Assembly (NCBI GenBank): GCA_006218025.1
Contig: VBWA01000014.1
Coordinates: 22,564 to 86,563 of the forward strand
Reading direction: 5' to 3'
Source of the DNA: Rhodocyclaceae bacterium
GTDB taxonomy: Bacteria > Pseudomonadota > Gammaproteobacteria > Burkholderiales > Rhodocyclaceae
DNA length: 64,000 nt
In this document: piece by piece, positions 17,388 through 27,692 of the stretch
Position numbering within the stretch: position 1 is the first letter of the stretch
Layout: every line of letters starts with the position of its first letter
Program-made: the position numbers and the translations under genes
The notes under the pieces: model-generated
Seen by the model: only the letters and a program-made list of their open reading frames with translations
Told to the model about the DNA's origin: nothing
Databases searched by the model: none

Positions 17388-17789
17388 TCACTCGTCCTGC
17401 AGCTTCTTGTCTGATTCGACCGCCTCGTCGATCAGTTTGGAGAGGCGTGCGCCCTCCTGAACCGAGGGGTCAAAGACGAAATGCAACTCGGGAATATGAT
17501 GAATGCGAATCCGGCGGCCCAGTTCGCGGCGCAGGAAACTGGCGGAATGCTTGAGCCCCTCGTCGATCACCGCATTCGATGCCGGGTCCGCCAGCGATGT
17601 ATAGAACACCTTGGCGTGCGCATAATCGGCAGTGACTTCGACAGCGGTCAGCGTCACCAGCGTCAGCTTTGGCGCGATGCGCAAGTCCTTGAGATGGAAG
17701 CGCAGCAAATCCGCCAGTTCGCGACGAATCTGCTCGGAAACGCGGTCAGAACGCGCATAGCCATGCCCCGAGCCGCGCTTTGTCGCCAT
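17388..17789 (-). CDS. rbfA: 30S ribosome-binding factor A
   Basis: 133 residues. Typical RbfA sequence: RVSEQIRRELADLLRFHLKD near the start, then LTLVTLTAVEVTADYAHAKV, and the KH-like helix GLKHSASFLRRELGRRIRI with the LHFVFDPSVQEG strand. It aids late 16S rRNA 5'-end maturation and cold adaptation. Lies between infB (6-bp gap) and truB. Confidence 0.96.
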   Translation of the reverse strand: MATKRGSGHGYARSDRVSEQIRRELADLLRFHLKDLRIAPKLTLVTLTAVEVTADYAHAKVFYTSLADPASNAVIDEGLKHSASFLRRELGRRIRIHHIPELHFVFDPSVQEGARLSKLIDEAVESDKKLQDE

Positions 17790-17795
17790 CGTCTA

Positions 17796-20504
17796 TCAGC
17801 CCAGCGTGCGGGCGATTTCCTGGACCTCAAATACTTCGAGTTGGTCGCCTTCGTTGATGTCGTTGAAGTTCTTCAGGCTCAAGCCGCACTCAAAACCTTC
17901 CTTGACCTCGCGGACGTCATCCTTGAAACGCTTGAGCGAATCCAGTTCACCCGTATGCACTACCGTGTTGTTGCGCAGCAGCCGCACCGAGGCGTTGCGC
18001 TTGACGACGCCCGACAGCACCATGCAACCGGCAACGGCGCCGATCCTGGAAATCCGGAAGACCTGGCGAATCTCGACCAGACCAAGTATCACTTCCTTCT
18101 TTTCGGGCGCCAGCATTCCGGACAGGGCTGCCTTCACCTCATCCACGACAGCATAGATGATGTTGTAGTAGCGGATATCGACGCCAAGACTCTCGGCAGC
18201 CTTGCGCGCGCCCACATCGGCACGGGTGTTGAAGCCGATCACCACGGCTTTCGAGGCGGCAGCCAGGTTGATGTCGGATTCGCTGATCCCGCCCACGCCG
18301 GCGTGGACAACGGTGACCTTGACTTCGCCTGTCGACAGTTTGTTCAGGGACTGCACCAAGGCTTCCAGCGAACCTTGTACGTCGGCTTTGATGATCAGCG
18401 GCAAGGCCCTGATCTCGCCTTCGGCCAACTGCTCGAACATGTTCTCCAGCTTTGCCGCCTGCTGCTTGGCCAGCTTTACGTCGCGGAACTTGCCCTGGCG
18501 GAACAGTGCGATTTCGCGTGCCTTGCGCTCGTCGACCAGGACCATGCCTTCGTCGCCGGCTGCCGGCACATCGGTGAGGCCCTGAATCTCTACCGGAATC
18601 GAAGGGCCGGCGGAATCGATCGCCTTGCCGTTCTCATCGAGCATGGCGCGCACGCGCCCGAACACGGCGCCTACCAGCAGCACGTCGCCGCGGCGCAGCG
18701 TTCCCGACAGGACGAGAATGGTCGCCACCGGGCCCTTGCCCTTGTCGAGACGGGCCTCGATCACCAGGCCCTTGGCCGGTGCTTCCACCGGTGCCTGGAG
18801 TTCCAGCACCTCTGCCTGCAGCAGCACCTGCTCCAGCAAACTGTCGATGCCTTCTCCGGTCTTTGCCGAGACGCCGACAAAGGGAGCATCGCCACCATAT
18901 TCTTCCGGCACCACGCCTTCCGTGACCAGTTCCTGCTTCACCCGTTCCATATTCGCATCGGGCTTGTCGATCTTGGTGACGGCCACGATCAAGGGCACGT
19001 TGGCCGCCTTTGCATGATGGATGGCTTCCTTGGTCTGCGGCATGACGCCGTCGTCGGCGGCGACGACCAGAATGACCAGGTCGGTCGCCTTGGCGCCGCG
19101 AGCCCGCATCGCCGTAAACGCCTCGTGACCCGGGGTGTCGAGGAAGGTAATCATGCCGCGTGGCGTTTCGACGTGATACGCGCCGATGTGCTGAGTAATA
19201 CCGCCGGCCTCGCCATGCGCGACACGGCTCTTGCGAATGTAGTCGAGCAGGGATGTCTTGCCGTGGTCGACGTGACCCATCACGGTGACCACCGGGGCCC
19301 GCGGCAGCTGCACCACATCCTTGTGCTCGCCTTCGTCGGCGAGGTAGGAATCCGGATCGTCGAGCTTTGCTGCGAAAGCGAGGTGGCCCATTTCTTCGAC
19401 CACGATCATGGCGGTTTCCTGATCGAGCACCTGATTGATGGTGACCATCGATCCCATTTTCATCAGGGTCTTGATGACTTCCGTGGCCTTGACGGTCATC
19501 TTGTGCGCCAGATCGGCAACGGAGATCGTTTCCGGAACATGGACTTCACGCACGATGGCCTCGACCGGCTGCTGCGCCGGCGCGTCCTCGGCGTGGCCAT
19601 GACGACCGTGGCGACCACCACCCTTGGAGCCACGCCAACCGGAAGTCCCGGCGTCGCCGCGCGTCTTGATCGCGCGCCGCTTGGCGGCATCATCCTTCCA
19701 CGCATCCTTCTTCGCCGGCTTGGCCTTGCCGTCTTCCGGCTTCGCCGCCGGCTTGTGAATGGTGCCGGATACGCCAGCGGCCGCGGCCGCCTCCTTTGCC
19801 TTCTTGGCTTCTGCGGCAGCCAGTGCCGTCTGTTGCTCGACAAGGCGCGCCTCGGCTTCGGCGCGGGCCCGGGCCTCGCGGTCGGCCTTCTCCTTGAATT
19901 CGGCCGCCTGAATCGCGGAAAGTTTGCCCTGGCGCTTCGATTCGGCCTCCCGCAACGCACGCTGCGCCGGGTCAATCACCGACTTCGGCGCGGACCTGAC
20001 CGCAGGGGCTTCTGCCTGGGCTGCCGGCACCGGGACTGCTGCGGCTGGTTCCTGAACGGGCTCGGGCATCGGCGCCACGACCACGGCTACCGCTTCGGGA
20101 ACTGGAGCGGGCTCAGGCGCGGTGACGACAACCGGCTCAATCGCAGCAACTTCGGCCGGGGCTTCAGCGGCCGCTTCAACCGCGGCTTCGGCGGCCAGCT
20201 CGCTGGCATCGCGTTTGACGAATACGCGCTTCTTGCGGACTTCAACCTGAATCGTGCGTGCCTTGCCGGTTGAATCCGAGGCCCTGATCTCGGTGGTCTG
20301 CTTGCGTGTCAGGGTGATCTTGGCTTTGGGCGCGGTTTCGCCATGCGACTTGCGCAGATAGTCAAGCAGCCGCGTCTTATCCTGTTCGGACAAGGTGTCG
20401 TTGGATGCCTCCTTGCTGACGCCGGCCTTGGCCAGTTGCTCCAGCAGGGCCGGCGCCGGCATTTTCAGCTCGGTAGCAAATTGGGAAACTGTCATCAAAG
20501 CCAT
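17796..20504 (-). CDS. infB: Translation initiation factor IF-2
   Basis: 902 residues from ATG 20504, chosen for GAGG about six bases upstream. The N-terminal IF2_N helix domain ([19 protein letters not shown]) is followed by a long Ala/Pro/Lys linker, then the GTPase ([44 protein letters not shown]) and domains II-IV ending in the fMet-tRNA-binding region ([20 protein letters not shown]). It positions initiator tRNA on the 30S subunit. Part of the rimP-nusA-infB-rbfA-truB operon. Confidence 0.98.
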   Translation of the reverse strand: MALMTVSQFATELKMPAPALLEQLAKAGVSKEASNDTLSEQDKTRLLDYLRKSHGETAPKAKITLTRKQTTEIRASDSTGKARTIQVEVRKKRVFVKRDASELAAEAAVEAAAEAPAEVAAIEPVVVTAPEPAPVPEAVAVVVAPMPEPVQEPAAAVPVPAAQAEAPAVRSAPKSVIDPAQRALREAESKRQGKLSAIQAAEFKEKADREARARAEAEARLVEQQTALAAAEAKKAKEAAAAAGVSGTIHKPAAKPEDGKAKPAKKDAWKDDAAKRRAIKTRGDAGTSGWRGSKGGGRHGRHGHAEDAPAQQPVEAIVREVHVPETISVADLAHKMTVKATEVIKTLMKMGSMVTINQVLDQETAMIVVEEMGHLAFAAKLDDPDSYLADEGEHKDVVQLPRAPVVTVMGHVDHGKTSLLDYIRKSRVAHGEAGGITQHIGAYHVETPRGMITFLDTPGHEAFTAMRARGAKATDLVILVVAADDGVMPQTKEAIHHAKAANVPLIVAVTKIDKPDANMERVKQELVTEGVVPEEYGGDAPFVGVSAKTGEGIDSLLEQVLLQAEVLELQAPVEAPAKGLVIEARLDKGKGPVATILVLSGTLRRGDVLLVGAVFGRVRAMLDENGKAIDSAGPSIPVEIQGLTDVPAAGDEGMVLVDERKAREIALFRQGKFRDVKLAKQQAAKLENMFEQLAEGEIRALPLIIKADVQGSLEALVQSLNKLSTGEVKVTVVHAGVGGISESDINLAAASKAVVIGFNTRADVGARKAAESLGVDIRYYNIIYAVVDEVKAALSGMLAPEKKEVILGLVEIRQVFRISRIGAVAGCMVLSGVVKRNASVRLLRNNTVVHTGELDSLKRFKDDVREVKEGFECGLSLKNFNDINEGDQLEVFEVQEIARTLG

Positions 20505-20514
20505 GCCGTACCTC

Positions 20515-21996
20515 TCATTCTTCTTCGGCGAACCAGTGGGCACGCGCAACAGTTATCAGCGCCGTTGCCCGCCCGACATCGATGCCGGTCATTTCAATCA
20601 ACTCGTCGGTCGCCAGGTCCGCCAGCGACTCGCGGTCAGTAACACCGTTCTTTGCCAGCTTCGCTGCCAGCGATTTGTCCATGCCCTCGAGCGACAGCAA
20701 GTCATCGGCGACCTTGTCCATCTGTTCCTCATCGACAATGGCTTCGGTAAGCAGCACGTTGCGCGCACGATCGCGCAACTCGGTCACCGTTGCCTCGTCG
20801 AAGGCGTCGATTTCGAGCATTTCCGCGAGGGGAACGTAAGCAATTTCCTCCAACGTCGAGAAACCTTCCTCGATCAGAATGTTCGCAACTTCCTCGTCGA
20901 CGTCGAGCTTGTCGATGAACAGGGCACGGATCGAGCTGTGCTCGGTCTCGGACTTCTGCTGCGACTCTTCGATGGTCATCAGATTGATGGTCCACCCGGT
21001 CAGTTCGGAGGCCAGGCGCACGTTTTGCCCGCCGCGACCGATGGCGATGGCGAGGTTGTCCTCGTCCACCACGACATCCATGGCGTGCCTTTCCTCGTCG
21101 ACGACGATGCTCTGCACCTCGGCCGGCGCCAGCGCACCGATGACGAACTGGGCCGGATCGGCCGACCAGAGGATGATGTCCACGCGTTCGCCGGACAGCT
21201 CATTGGTCACGGCCGTGACACGCGAACCGCGCATGCCGACGCAGGTGCCGATCGGATCGACCCGCGGATCATTCGATTTGACCGCGATCTTGGCGCGCAT
21301 GCCGGCGTCGCGGGCAGCGGCCTTGATTTCGAGCAGGCCGTCTTCGATCTCCGGCACTTCCAGTTCGAACAGCTTCATGATGAACTCGGGTGCCGTGCGC
21401 GAGAGGATCAGTTGCGGGCCTCTGGCCTGACGATCGATTTTCATCAGCCAGGCACGCACACGGTCGCCGGGACGCAGGTTTTCCTTGGGAATCATCTGGT
21501 CGCGCGGCAACAGGGCTTCGATGCGCCCGGCCTCGATGATGGCGCTGCCGCGTTCCATGCGCTTGACCGTGCCGCTGACCAGGAACTCCTTGCGATCGAG
21601 AAAGTCGTTCAGCAGTTGTTCGCGTTCGGCATCGCGAATCTTCTGCAGGATCACCTGCTTTGCCGCCTGGGCGCCGATACGCCCGAAATCGATGGGCTCA
21701 AGCCCTTCCTCGATGAAATCTTCGAGCATGATGTCGGGAATCTGCTGTTGCGCAGCGGTCAGCCCGATCTGCTGTTCCGGATTCTCGACCATGTCATCGG
21801 GAACCACCAGCCAGCGGCGAAAGGATTCGTATTCGCCGGTCTCGCGATCGATTTCCACGCGCACATCGGCTTCGTCGTTGGTGCGTTTCTTCGTCGCGGA
21901 CGCCAACGCCAGTTCCAGCGCGCCAAAAACGATGTCCCGCGGAACATTCTTCTCGCGGGCCAGGGCATCGACCAACAGCAGCAATTCACGGCTCAT
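20515..21996 (-). CDS. nusA: Transcription termination/antitermination protein NusA
   Basis: 493 residues. N-terminal RNAP-binding domain ([20 protein letters not shown]), S1 domain ([20 protein letters not shown]), two KH domains ([39 protein letters not shown]) and two C-terminal acidic HhH repeats ([20 protein letters not shown] and [19 protein letters not shown]), the full proteobacterial form. It controls pausing and termination. Eleven bases separate it from the infB start. Confidence 0.98.
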   Translation of the reverse strand: MSRELLLLVDALAREKNVPRDIVFGALELALASATKKRTNDEADVRVEIDRETGEYESFRRWLVVPDDMVENPEQQIGLTAAQQQIPDIMLEDFIEEGLEPIDFGRIGAQAAKQVILQKIRDAEREQLLNDFLDRKEFLVSGTVKRMERGSAIIEAGRIEALLPRDQMIPKENLRPGDRVRAWLMKIDRQARGPQLILSRTAPEFIMKLFELEVPEIEDGLLEIKAAARDAGMRAKIAVKSNDPRVDPIGTCVGMRGSRVTAVTNELSGERVDIILWSADPAQFVIGALAPAEVQSIVVDEERHAMDVVVDEDNLAIAIGRGGQNVRLASELTGWTINLMTIEESQQKSETEHSSIRALFIDKLDVDEEVANILIEEGFSTLEEIAYVPLAEMLEIDAFDEATVTELRDRARNVLLTEAIVDEEQMDKVADDLLSLEGMDKSLAAKLAKNGVTDRESLADLATDELIEMTGIDVGRATALITVARAHWFAEEE

Positions 21997-22015
21997 GTGA
22001 GTCCTCCAGCATTAA

Positions 22016-22471
22016 TCAGAACTTCGGCACCAGACGCGCCCGATCTATGTTCTCGAGCGGGAACTGGTGCAGTGTTTCATTCATTCGCAGGCATACCATT
22101 TCAACTCCACCTTCTTCCCGCAATCCCTCCAGCACGCCGCTGAAGTTGCGCTGGTTGCCCAGTGGAACACGCAGCTTGACCTGCACATCCTGCCCGGCGA
22201 AACGCCGGTAGTCAGCGGGTTTGACGAGCGCCCGATCGAGCCCGGGAGAGGACACTTCAAGGCGGTCATAATCGACGTTCTCGACCATGAACACGCGGCT
22301 GAGCTGGCTGCTTACGGCAGCACAATCCTCGACGCTGATGCCGCTCTTTTCCGCGCCTTCCGGCCTGTCGATGAAGACGCGCAGCAGCCGGGCGCGCGGA
22401 CTGGTCTCGAATTCCACCAGTTCGTAGCCCAAACCAACAACAGTCGTTTCAATCAAATCAAGCAGTTGCAT
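22016..22471 (-). CDS. rimP: Ribosome maturation factor RimP
   Basis: 151 residues. Opens with LLDLIETTVVGLGYELVEFE and contains LLRVFIDRPEGAEKSGISVEDCAAVSSQL in spaced segments, then the family signature DYDRLEVSSPGLDRALVKPADYRRFAG. It is needed for 30S assembly. First gene of the operon with nusA-infB-rbfA-truB. Confidence 0.96.
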   Translation of the reverse strand: MQLLDLIETTVVGLGYELVEFETSPRARLLRVFIDRPEGAEKSGISVEDCAAVSSQLSRVFMVENVDYDRLEVSSPGLDRALVKPADYRRFAGQDVQVKLRVPLGNQRNFSGVLEGLREEGGVEMVCLRMNETLHQFPLENIDRARLVPKF

Positions 22472-22563
22472 GAAAACTCACAAACGCGTCGCACAAATAG
22501 AAAATGGGCCAAAAAGCCCATTCCTTCTCTCTCTCCCGAGAACGGTGCCAACCAAAGCAAAAT

Positions 22564-22592
22564 ATTATAGCAGAGGCATCATTTCTCCGCAA
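22564..22592 (-). promoter_or_regulatory. Candidate promoter of the rimP-nusA-infB operon
   Basis: On the minus strand TTGCGG, 17 bp, then TATAAT preceded by TGC (extended -10). The -35 box touches the end of the 69-bp repeat copy, so the repeat sits immediately upstream of the operon promoter. Confidence 0.6.
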
Positions 22593-22659
22593 AACGAAGT
22601 TTCAGTGAAGGCTAACGCTGGCCTCATCGGCGTTAAGTTGAGCGGCCGGAACCAAAATC
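22591..22659 (+). repeat. 69-bp hairpin repeat, copy 1 (rluB end / rimP promoter)
   Basis: From AAAACGAAGTTTCAGTG to ACCAAAATC. Contains TAACGCTG and CGGCGTTA (7 of 8 pairing) around a 7-nt loop. A second copy, inverted, is at 29909-29977 with 58 of 69 identical positions counted by eye. The last ten codons and the stop of rluB lie inside this copy on the opposite strand. Confidence 0.85.
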
Positions 22660-23772
22660 AATTCGATTGCCGTCGACTTCGTCGTCGTCAAAGCCGTCTT
22701 CGCCCGCGCCATCCATGCCCGGACCAGATCCCGCAGGGGTTGCCCGCTGCTCCGGCGGCAGCAGCTTCAACAGTTCCGCGACCTCTCCGGGCTCCAGGTC
22801 GCGGCACTGGCCACGCTTGAGGCGCGGTGAAAGGTGCACCGGTCCGTAGCGCACGCGCATCAGACGGCTCACCATCAGGCCCACGGCCTCGAACATGCGC
22901 CGAACTTCCCGGTTGCGGCCTTCCGACAGAACCACGCGATACCAGCGATTGGCACCCTCGCCGCCGGCTTCCTCGATGAGAGTGAAGCTGGCCGGACCGT
23001 CTTCGAGCTGGACTCCGCTGCGCAAACGCTCCAACATTTCCGGCGATGCCTCGCCCAAAACACGTACGGCGTATTCGCGTTCGATTTCGTAGCGCGGATG
23101 CATCATGCGATTGGCCAGGCCGCCGTCGTTGGTGAACAACAGCAGGCCGCAGGAGTTGAAATCCAGCCGCCCGATCGATATCCAGCGCCCGCTCTTCAGC
23201 CGCGGCAGCTTGGCAAACACGCTGGGGCGTCCGTCGGGATCGTCCTTGGAGACAATCTCGCCCTCGGGCTTGTGATAGACCAGGACACGCGGCAGGCGCA
23301 GGCCGAATTTGAGTTGCACCAGCTTGCCATTGACGCGAATCTTGTCCTCCGGACCGACGCGCTGCCCGACGTGCGCCGGCTCCCCATTGACGCTGACACG
23401 GCCGGCGACGATCCATTCTTCGAGCTCGCGCCGCGAGCCATAGCCCGCATCGGCCAGCGCCTTGTGCAGCTTGGGCGGATCGATGAAGACCAGGTCGTTG
23501 CGCCGTTTTGCGTGCGCCGGCAGCGCCGAGCCGCCGCGAACACGCGGAGCATCGCTCTGCGGTCCCGGGCGGCCTTGCGGCGGCCGGAATGGACTAGCCT
23601 TGCGCGCCGGGCGCGGAGGACTGTTCCGTTTCCCCTTCGTGGAAGTCGAGTTGCCCGGTGGCGAGTTCGGCTGAACGCTGCTCCGGCGGTTGCCCTGATC
23701 GGACGTGCTCGGCGCCCGACTCTTCGGCCCTCGCTTCGACCGGGGAGACTTCGGGGATTGCTGATTGTCCAA
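22633..23772 (-). CDS. rluB: 23S rRNA pseudouridine(2605) synthase, RluB-like
   Basis: About 379 residues if it starts at TTG 23772. A Lys/Pro/Arg-rich extension (residues 1-95) precedes the S4 domain ([20 protein letters not shown]) and the RsuA-family catalytic domain ([20 protein letters not shown] with catalytic Asp; [15 protein letters not shown]). RluB modifies U2605 of 23S rRNA. The start is uncertain: the first 179 bp overlap the scpB reading frame and no later start codon precedes the S4 domain. The C-terminal DFGSGRST and stop come from the 69-bp repeat. It follows scpA-scpB, a common neighbourhood. Confidence 0.9.
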   Translation of the reverse strand: MDNQQSPKSPRSKRGPKSRAPSTSDQGNRRSSVQPNSPPGNSTSTKGKRNSPPRPARKASPFRPPQGRPGPQSDAPRVRGGSALPAHAKRRNDLVFIDPPKLHKALADAGYGSRRELEEWIVAGRVSVNGEPAHVGQRVGPEDKIRVNGKLVQLKFGLRLPRVLVYHKPEGEIVSKDDPDGRPSVFAKLPRLKSGRWISIGRLDFNSCGLLLFTNDGGLANRMMHPRYEIEREYAVRVLGEASPEMLERLRSGVQLEDGPASFTLIEEAGGEGANRWYRVVLSEGRNREVRRMFEAVGLMVSRLMRVRYGPVHLSPRLKRGQCRDLEPGEVAELLKLLPPEQRATPAGSGPGMDGAGEDGFDDDEVDGNRIDFGSGRST

Positions 23773-24310
23773 GGTCCATCACCCTTTCAATTTCAGTCAA
23801 CGGCGGCAGTTCAGTAAGACTGCGCAGGCCGAGGTCGTCGAGAAACTTTCGCGTAGTTGCATACAGCGCGGGTCGCCCCGGTGCATCGCGATGCCCCACG
23901 GCATCGATCCAGCCACGCCCTTCAAGGGTCTTCAGAATGTTCGGCGATACTGCCACGCCCCGAATGTCTTCGATGTCGCCGCGTGTGACCGGCTGTCGAT
24001 AGGCGATGATCGACAGGGTTTCCATCACCGCGCGCGAATACTTCGGCGGCTTGTCGTTCTTCAGCCGGTCAAGGTAGGACTGGTACTCGGGGCGGGTCTG
24101 AAAGCGCCATCCGGACGCCAGTTGCACCAGCTCGGCGCCTCGGTTCGACCAGTCGCGACGCAGGTCGTCCAGCAATGTGCGCCAGGTATCGTCGTCGAAC
24201 TCGTGGTCGAAGAGCTTCTTCAGCTCGGCCAGCGGCAACGGCTCGGAAGCCGCCAGCAGCGCGGTTTCCAGCACGCGTTTGTAGTCTTCGGGTTTATGCA
24301 GCGGCAGCAT
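23594..24310 (-). CDS. scpB: Segregation and condensation protein B
   Basis: 238 residues. The winged-helix core is typical ([86 protein letters not shown]). About the last 60 residues are a Glu/Ala/Ser-rich tail that overlaps the basic N-terminal extension of rluB in another frame. ScpB dimers bind ScpA and the SMC head in chromosome condensation. Start overlaps the scpA end by 17 bp. Confidence 0.95.
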   Translation of the reverse strand: MLPLHKPEDYKRVLETALLAASEPLPLAELKKLFDHEFDDDTWRTLLDDLRRDWSNRGAELVQLASGWRFQTRPEYQSYLDRLKNDKPPKYSRAVMETLSIIAYRQPVTRGDIEDIRGVAVSPNILKTLEGRGWIDAVGHRDAPGRPALYATTRKFLDDLGLRSLTELPPLTEIERVMDLGQSAIPEVSPVEARAEESGAEHVRSGQPPEQRSAELATGQLDFHEGETEQSSAPGAQG

Positions 24311-25160
24311 CGGGCAGTTTCACGTAAATGGGCGCCATGGCCTCGTTCTGGGTGATTTCGATCAGCGATTCGCGCGCCAGCTCCAGCATCGCGAGAAAAC
24401 TCACCACCAAGCCCTGCGCGCCCAGCGTCAGGTCGAACAACTGTTCGAACACCACGTAGCCCCCTCCCTGCAGCCGGCGCAGGATCAGGCTCATGTGTTC
24501 GCGCACGGACAGTTCCTCGCGATGAATCTTGTGGTGCTGATGCACTCTGGCCTGCTTCATCAGCGAAAGCCAGGCCACTTGCAGATCGTGCAAGCTTACC
24601 TCGGGTTGGCGTTCGACGACCTTGTCGGCGATCCACACCGTGATCCATTCGTAGTCGCGCCCCACCTGCGGCATTTCATCGAGCCTGGACGCCGACGCCT
24701 TCATGCGTTCGTATTCGATCAGGCGGCGCACCAGTTCGGCACGCGGATCTTCCGGTTCGCCGTTCTCCGCCTTGGGCGGGCGCGGCAGCAGCATGCGCGA
24801 CTTGATCTCGATCAGCATCGCCGCCATCAGCAGGTATTCGGCGGCGAGTTCCAGATTGCCCTTGCGCATCGCCTCGACATAGACCAGATACTGCGCGGTA
24901 AGGGGCGCCATCGGGATATCGAGGACATTGATATTGGCCCGGCGAATCAAGTACAGGAGCAAGTCGAGCGGACCCTCGAAGGAGTCGAGAATGATCTCCA
25001 GCGCATCCGGCGGGATGTACAGGTCACGCGGCATTTCGGCCATGAGTTCGCCATAGACCCGCGGCCGATGCTCCGCAACCACCTCGCCCGCCGCAATAGT
25101 CGGCGCTGGTGGCACGGCGAAGGGCGCGCCGGCCGGATCCGGCATGGCGTTCTCGATCAC
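24294..25160 (-). CDS. scpA: Segregation and condensation protein A (kleisin)
   Basis: 288 residues. The kleisin N-terminal domain is plain ([59 protein letters not shown]), as is the C-terminal winged helix ([19 protein letters not shown]). It bridges the SMC heads with ScpB. The first about 45 residues are not part of the conserved domain; inside them AVPPAPTIA is encoded by a copy of the 24-bp repeat, on the strand opposite to its orientation. Its ATG overlaps the trpS stop. Confidence 0.96.
   Translation of the reverse strand: MIENAMPDPAGAPFAVPPAPTIAAGEVVAEHRPRVYGELMAEMPRDLYIPPDALEIILDSFEGPLDLLLYLIRRANINVLDIPMAPLTAQYLVYVEAMRKGNLELAAEYLLMAAMLIEIKSRMLLPRPPKAENGEPEDPRAELVRRLIEYERMKASASRLDEMPQVGRDYEWITVWIADKVVERQPEVSLHDLQVAWLSLMKQARVHQHHKIHREELSVREHMSLILRRLQGGGYVVFEQLFDLTLGAQGLVVSFLAMLELARESLIEITQNEAMAPIYVKLPDAAAA
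25096..25119 (+). repeat. Dispersed 24-bp repeat, copy 4 (in scpA N-terminal extension)
   Basis: ATAGTCGGCGCTGGT-GGC-ACGGCG. Antisense to scpA. This copy also contains the octamer GCTGGTGG, identical to the E. coli Chi site. Confidence 0.8.
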
Positions 25161-26359
25161 GGGTAGTCGATTCCTATCGCTTCGCGCACGTCGCGCATGG
25201 TTTCCTGCGCCAGCTTGCGCGCCTTTTCACAGCCATCGGCGATGATGTTCCTGACCAGCTGCGGATCTTCCTCATACATCCTTGCCCGTTCGTGCATCGG
25301 CTTCTGCTCGGCGAGCACCCCATCGATCACCGGCTGCTTGCATTCGATGCAGCCGATTCCGGCCGAGCGGCAGCCGGTTTGCACCCAGCTCTTGACCTCG
25401 TCGCTGGAATAGATCAGGTGGAACTGCCACACAGGGCACTTGTCGGGCTCGCCGGCATCGGTGCGCCTTACGCGCGCCGGATCAGTCTGCATGGTACGGA
25501 TCTTTCGGGTGACCACGTCCGCATCTTCGCGCAGCGCGATCGTGTTGCCGTAGGACTTGGACATTTTCTGGCCGTCCAGCCCCGGCATGCGTGAAGCATG
25601 GGTGAGCAGCGCGTCGGGTTCGACCAGGATCATCTTGCGCGTGCCTTCGAGCCAGCCGAAGAGTCGCTCACGGTCGCCCAAAGAAATGCTCTGCGCCTCG
25701 TTGAGCAGGTCGTGCGCCTGCTCCAGCGCCTCGTTCTCGCCTTTTTCCTGATAGCGGGTGCGCAACTCGTCGTAGAGCTTGGCGCGCTTGCTGCCGAGCT
25801 TCTTGACCGCCTCGCGCGCCTTGTCCTCGAAGCCGGGCTCGCGGCCATACAGGTGATTGAAGCGGCGCGCAATCTCGCGCGTGAATTCGACGTGGGGCAC
25901 CTGATCATCTCCCACCGGCACGCGATTGGCACGATAGATCAGGATATCGGCCGCCTGCAGCAGCGGGTAGCCGAGAAAGCCATAGGTCGTCAGATCCTTG
26001 TGCGAGAGCTTCTCCTGCTGGTCCTTGTAGGTTGGCACGCGTTCCAGCCAGCCCAGCGGGGTCATCATCGACAGCAGCAGATGCAGTTCGGCGTGCTCCG
26101 GAACCTTGGACTGGATGAAGATGGTCGCCTGCGATGGATCGACGCCCGCCGCCAGCCAGTCGATGATCATGTCGTTGGCGTTGTTGGTGATCGTGCCCGG
26201 CTCGTCGTAGGCGGTTGTCAACGCATGCCAGTCGGCGACGAAGAAAAGGCAGGGATACTCGTGCTGGAGCTTGATCCAGTTGGCGAGTACGCCGTGATAG
26301 TGGCCGAGGTGGAGGCGCCCGGTGGGGCGCATGCCGGAGAGAACTTTTTCTGCGTACAT
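25157..26359 (-). CDS. trpS: Tryptophan-tRNA ligase
   Basis: 400 residues, the longer form found in many proteobacteria. Class I synthetase motifs are present: TGRLHLGHYHGVLANWIKL (HIGH-like) and GLDGQKMSKSYGN (KMSKS). Also VADWHALTTAY and GFLGYPLLQAADILIYRA typical of TrpRS. It charges tRNA-Trp. The stop overlaps the scpA start by ATGA, and the M50 protease gene ends one base upstream, so these are one transcription unit. Confidence 0.97.
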   Translation of the reverse strand: MYAEKVLSGMRPTGRLHLGHYHGVLANWIKLQHEYPCLFFVADWHALTTAYDEPGTITNNANDMIIDWLAAGVDPSQATIFIQSKVPEHAELHLLLSMMTPLGWLERVPTYKDQQEKLSHKDLTTYGFLGYPLLQAADILIYRANRVPVGDDQVPHVEFTREIARRFNHLYGREPGFEDKAREAVKKLGSKRAKLYDELRTRYQEKGENEALEQAHDLLNEAQSISLGDRERLFGWLEGTRKMILVEPDALLTHASRMPGLDGQKMSKSYGNTIALREDADVVTRKIRTMQTDPARVRRTDAGEPDKCPVWQFHLIYSSDEVKSWVQTGCRSAGIGCIECKQPVIDGVLAEQKPMHERARMYEEDPQLVRNIIADGCEKARKLAQETMRDVREAIGIDYP

Positions 26360-26360
26360 T

Positions 26361-27005
26361 TCAGAAACCGAAAAGGGTTCGAATCAGGGTGTTGAACACC
26401 CACAGGAGGGGTCGCAGGATGGTATCCAGAACCCCGAAAAACAGCAATGCCAGCAGGATCGGAAAACCCCAGCGTTCCAGCTGCGAAAACTGCCAGGCCG
26501 CGCGATGCGGCAGCAGGCTTACCACAATGCGCCCGCCGTCCAGCGGCGGCAAGGGCAGCAGATTCAGCACCATCAGGACGCCATTGATGCTGATGCCGAC
26601 CCGCGCCATTTCCTTCAAGGCTTCCGCGTAGCCGAATTCAGGACTGGCAACCGCAAACTTCAGCAGCAGTGCCCAGAACAGGGCCATAAGCAGGTTGGCC
26701 CCCGGGCCCGCCGCGGCGACCCAGAGCATGTCCTGCTTGGGGCGGCGCAAGTTGCCGAAATTCACCGGCACGGGCTTGGCCCAGCCGAACAACAGCCCGC
26801 CCGACGAGAGCAGCAGGATCAGCGCCGGAACAAGGATTGTTCCGATCGGATCGATATGCCGCAGCGGATTCAGGCTGATGCGCCCCATCTGCCAGGCCGT
26901 CGGGTCGCCGAAGTGCCGCGCCGCATAGCCGTGCGCTGCCTCGTGCAGCGTGATGGCAAAGATTACCGGCAGGGCGGAAATCGCCAGCGTCTGGATAACA
27001 TTCAT
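26361..27005 (-). CDS. Site-2 protease family membrane metalloprotease (M50)
   Basis: 214 residues, a compact member without PDZ domain. The zinc motif HEAAH is within the first helix (ISALPVIFAITLHEAAHGYA), and the second conserved segment LPLPPLDGGRIVVSLLPHRA supplies the third ligand Asp. Membrane helices alternate through the chain. Homologues next to trpS-scpA are common; the substrate is unknown. Distinct from RseP, which is about twice as long. Confidence 0.9.
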   Translation of the reverse strand: MNVIQTLAISALPVIFAITLHEAAHGYAARHFGDPTAWQMGRISLNPLRHIDPIGTILVPALILLLSSGGLLFGWAKPVPVNFGNLRRPKQDMLWVAAAGPGANLLMALFWALLLKFAVASPEFGYAEALKEMARVGISINGVLMVLNLLPLPPLDGGRIVVSLLPHRAAWQFSQLERWGFPILLALLFFGVLDTILRPLLWVFNTLIRTLFGF

Positions 27006-27032
27006 GGGAGGGGACGATTCTATCAGACGGCA

Positions 27033-27659
27033 TCATTCCAGCCCGAAGGGCGCCAGCGATCCCTTCCCGGCCCGCACCAGTTCGGGCTGCAGGCTGGTCA
27101 GATTGATTACCGTTGTCATCTCCACGCCGCATTTGCCGGCGTCGATCACCAGGTCGATCTGCTTTTCCAGATGCTCGCGTATCTCGTCGGCATCGGCGAG
27201 CGGCTCCTCGAAACCCGGCAGGATCAGCGTCGAGGTCAAGAGCGGCTCATCCAGTTCTTCCAGCAGCGCGAGTGCCAGCGGATGATTCGGCACGCGCAGG
27301 CCGATGGTCTTGCGCTTGGGATGCAGCAGGCGCCGCGGCAGTTCCCGGGTACCCTCCAGAATGAAGGTATAGCTGCCCGGCGTGGTGGCCTTCAGCAAGC
27401 GATATTGGGCGTTGTCCACGCGTGCATAGGTGGCGATCTCGGACAGGTCGCGGCACATCAGCGTGAAGTGATGGCGTTCATCGACCCCACGTATGCGGCG
27501 GATTCGATCGAGCAAGGGCGCGTAGCCCGAAACACCGGCCAGCGAATAGGCCGCGTCGGTGGGCAGCGCGATGAGGCCGCCGCTGCGCGCGATCTCCGCC
27601 GCCTGCTTGATCAGGCGCGGCTGCGGATGTTCGGGATGAATATGAAATAGCTGTGCCAT
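27033..27659 (-). CDS. L-threonylcarbamoyladenylate synthase family protein (YciO-like)
   Basis: 208 residues of the Sua5/YciO/YrdC family: SGGLIALPTDAAYSLAGV, the KxR-like RIRGVDERHHFTLMCRDLS, YTFILEGTRELPRRLLHPKR and IGLRVPNHPLALALLEEL. Spacing and length fit the YciO branch rather than TsaC proper, whose role in t6A synthesis is proven; YciO function is less certain. It sits between the PHP phosphatase and the M50 protease genes on the same strand. Confidence 0.9.
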   Translation of the reverse strand: MAQLFHIHPEHPQPRLIKQAAEIARSGGLIALPTDAAYSLAGVSGYAPLLDRIRRIRGVDERHHFTLMCRDLSEIATYARVDNAQYRLLKATTPGSYTFILEGTRELPRRLLHPKRKTIGLRVPNHPLALALLEELDEPLLTSTLILPGFEEPLADADEIREHLEKQIDLVIDAGKCGVEMTTVINLTSLQPELVRAGKGSLAPFGLE

Positions 27660-27692
27660 GCGTAATCCGTAGTTCCTGGAACCCTTGCCCGC

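Noticed and set aside
17481..20273. 930-codon open frame on the plus strand
   Set aside because: Antisense to infB; arises from GC-rich codon structure, no family features, composition rich in His/Arg/Gly as expected of a shadow.
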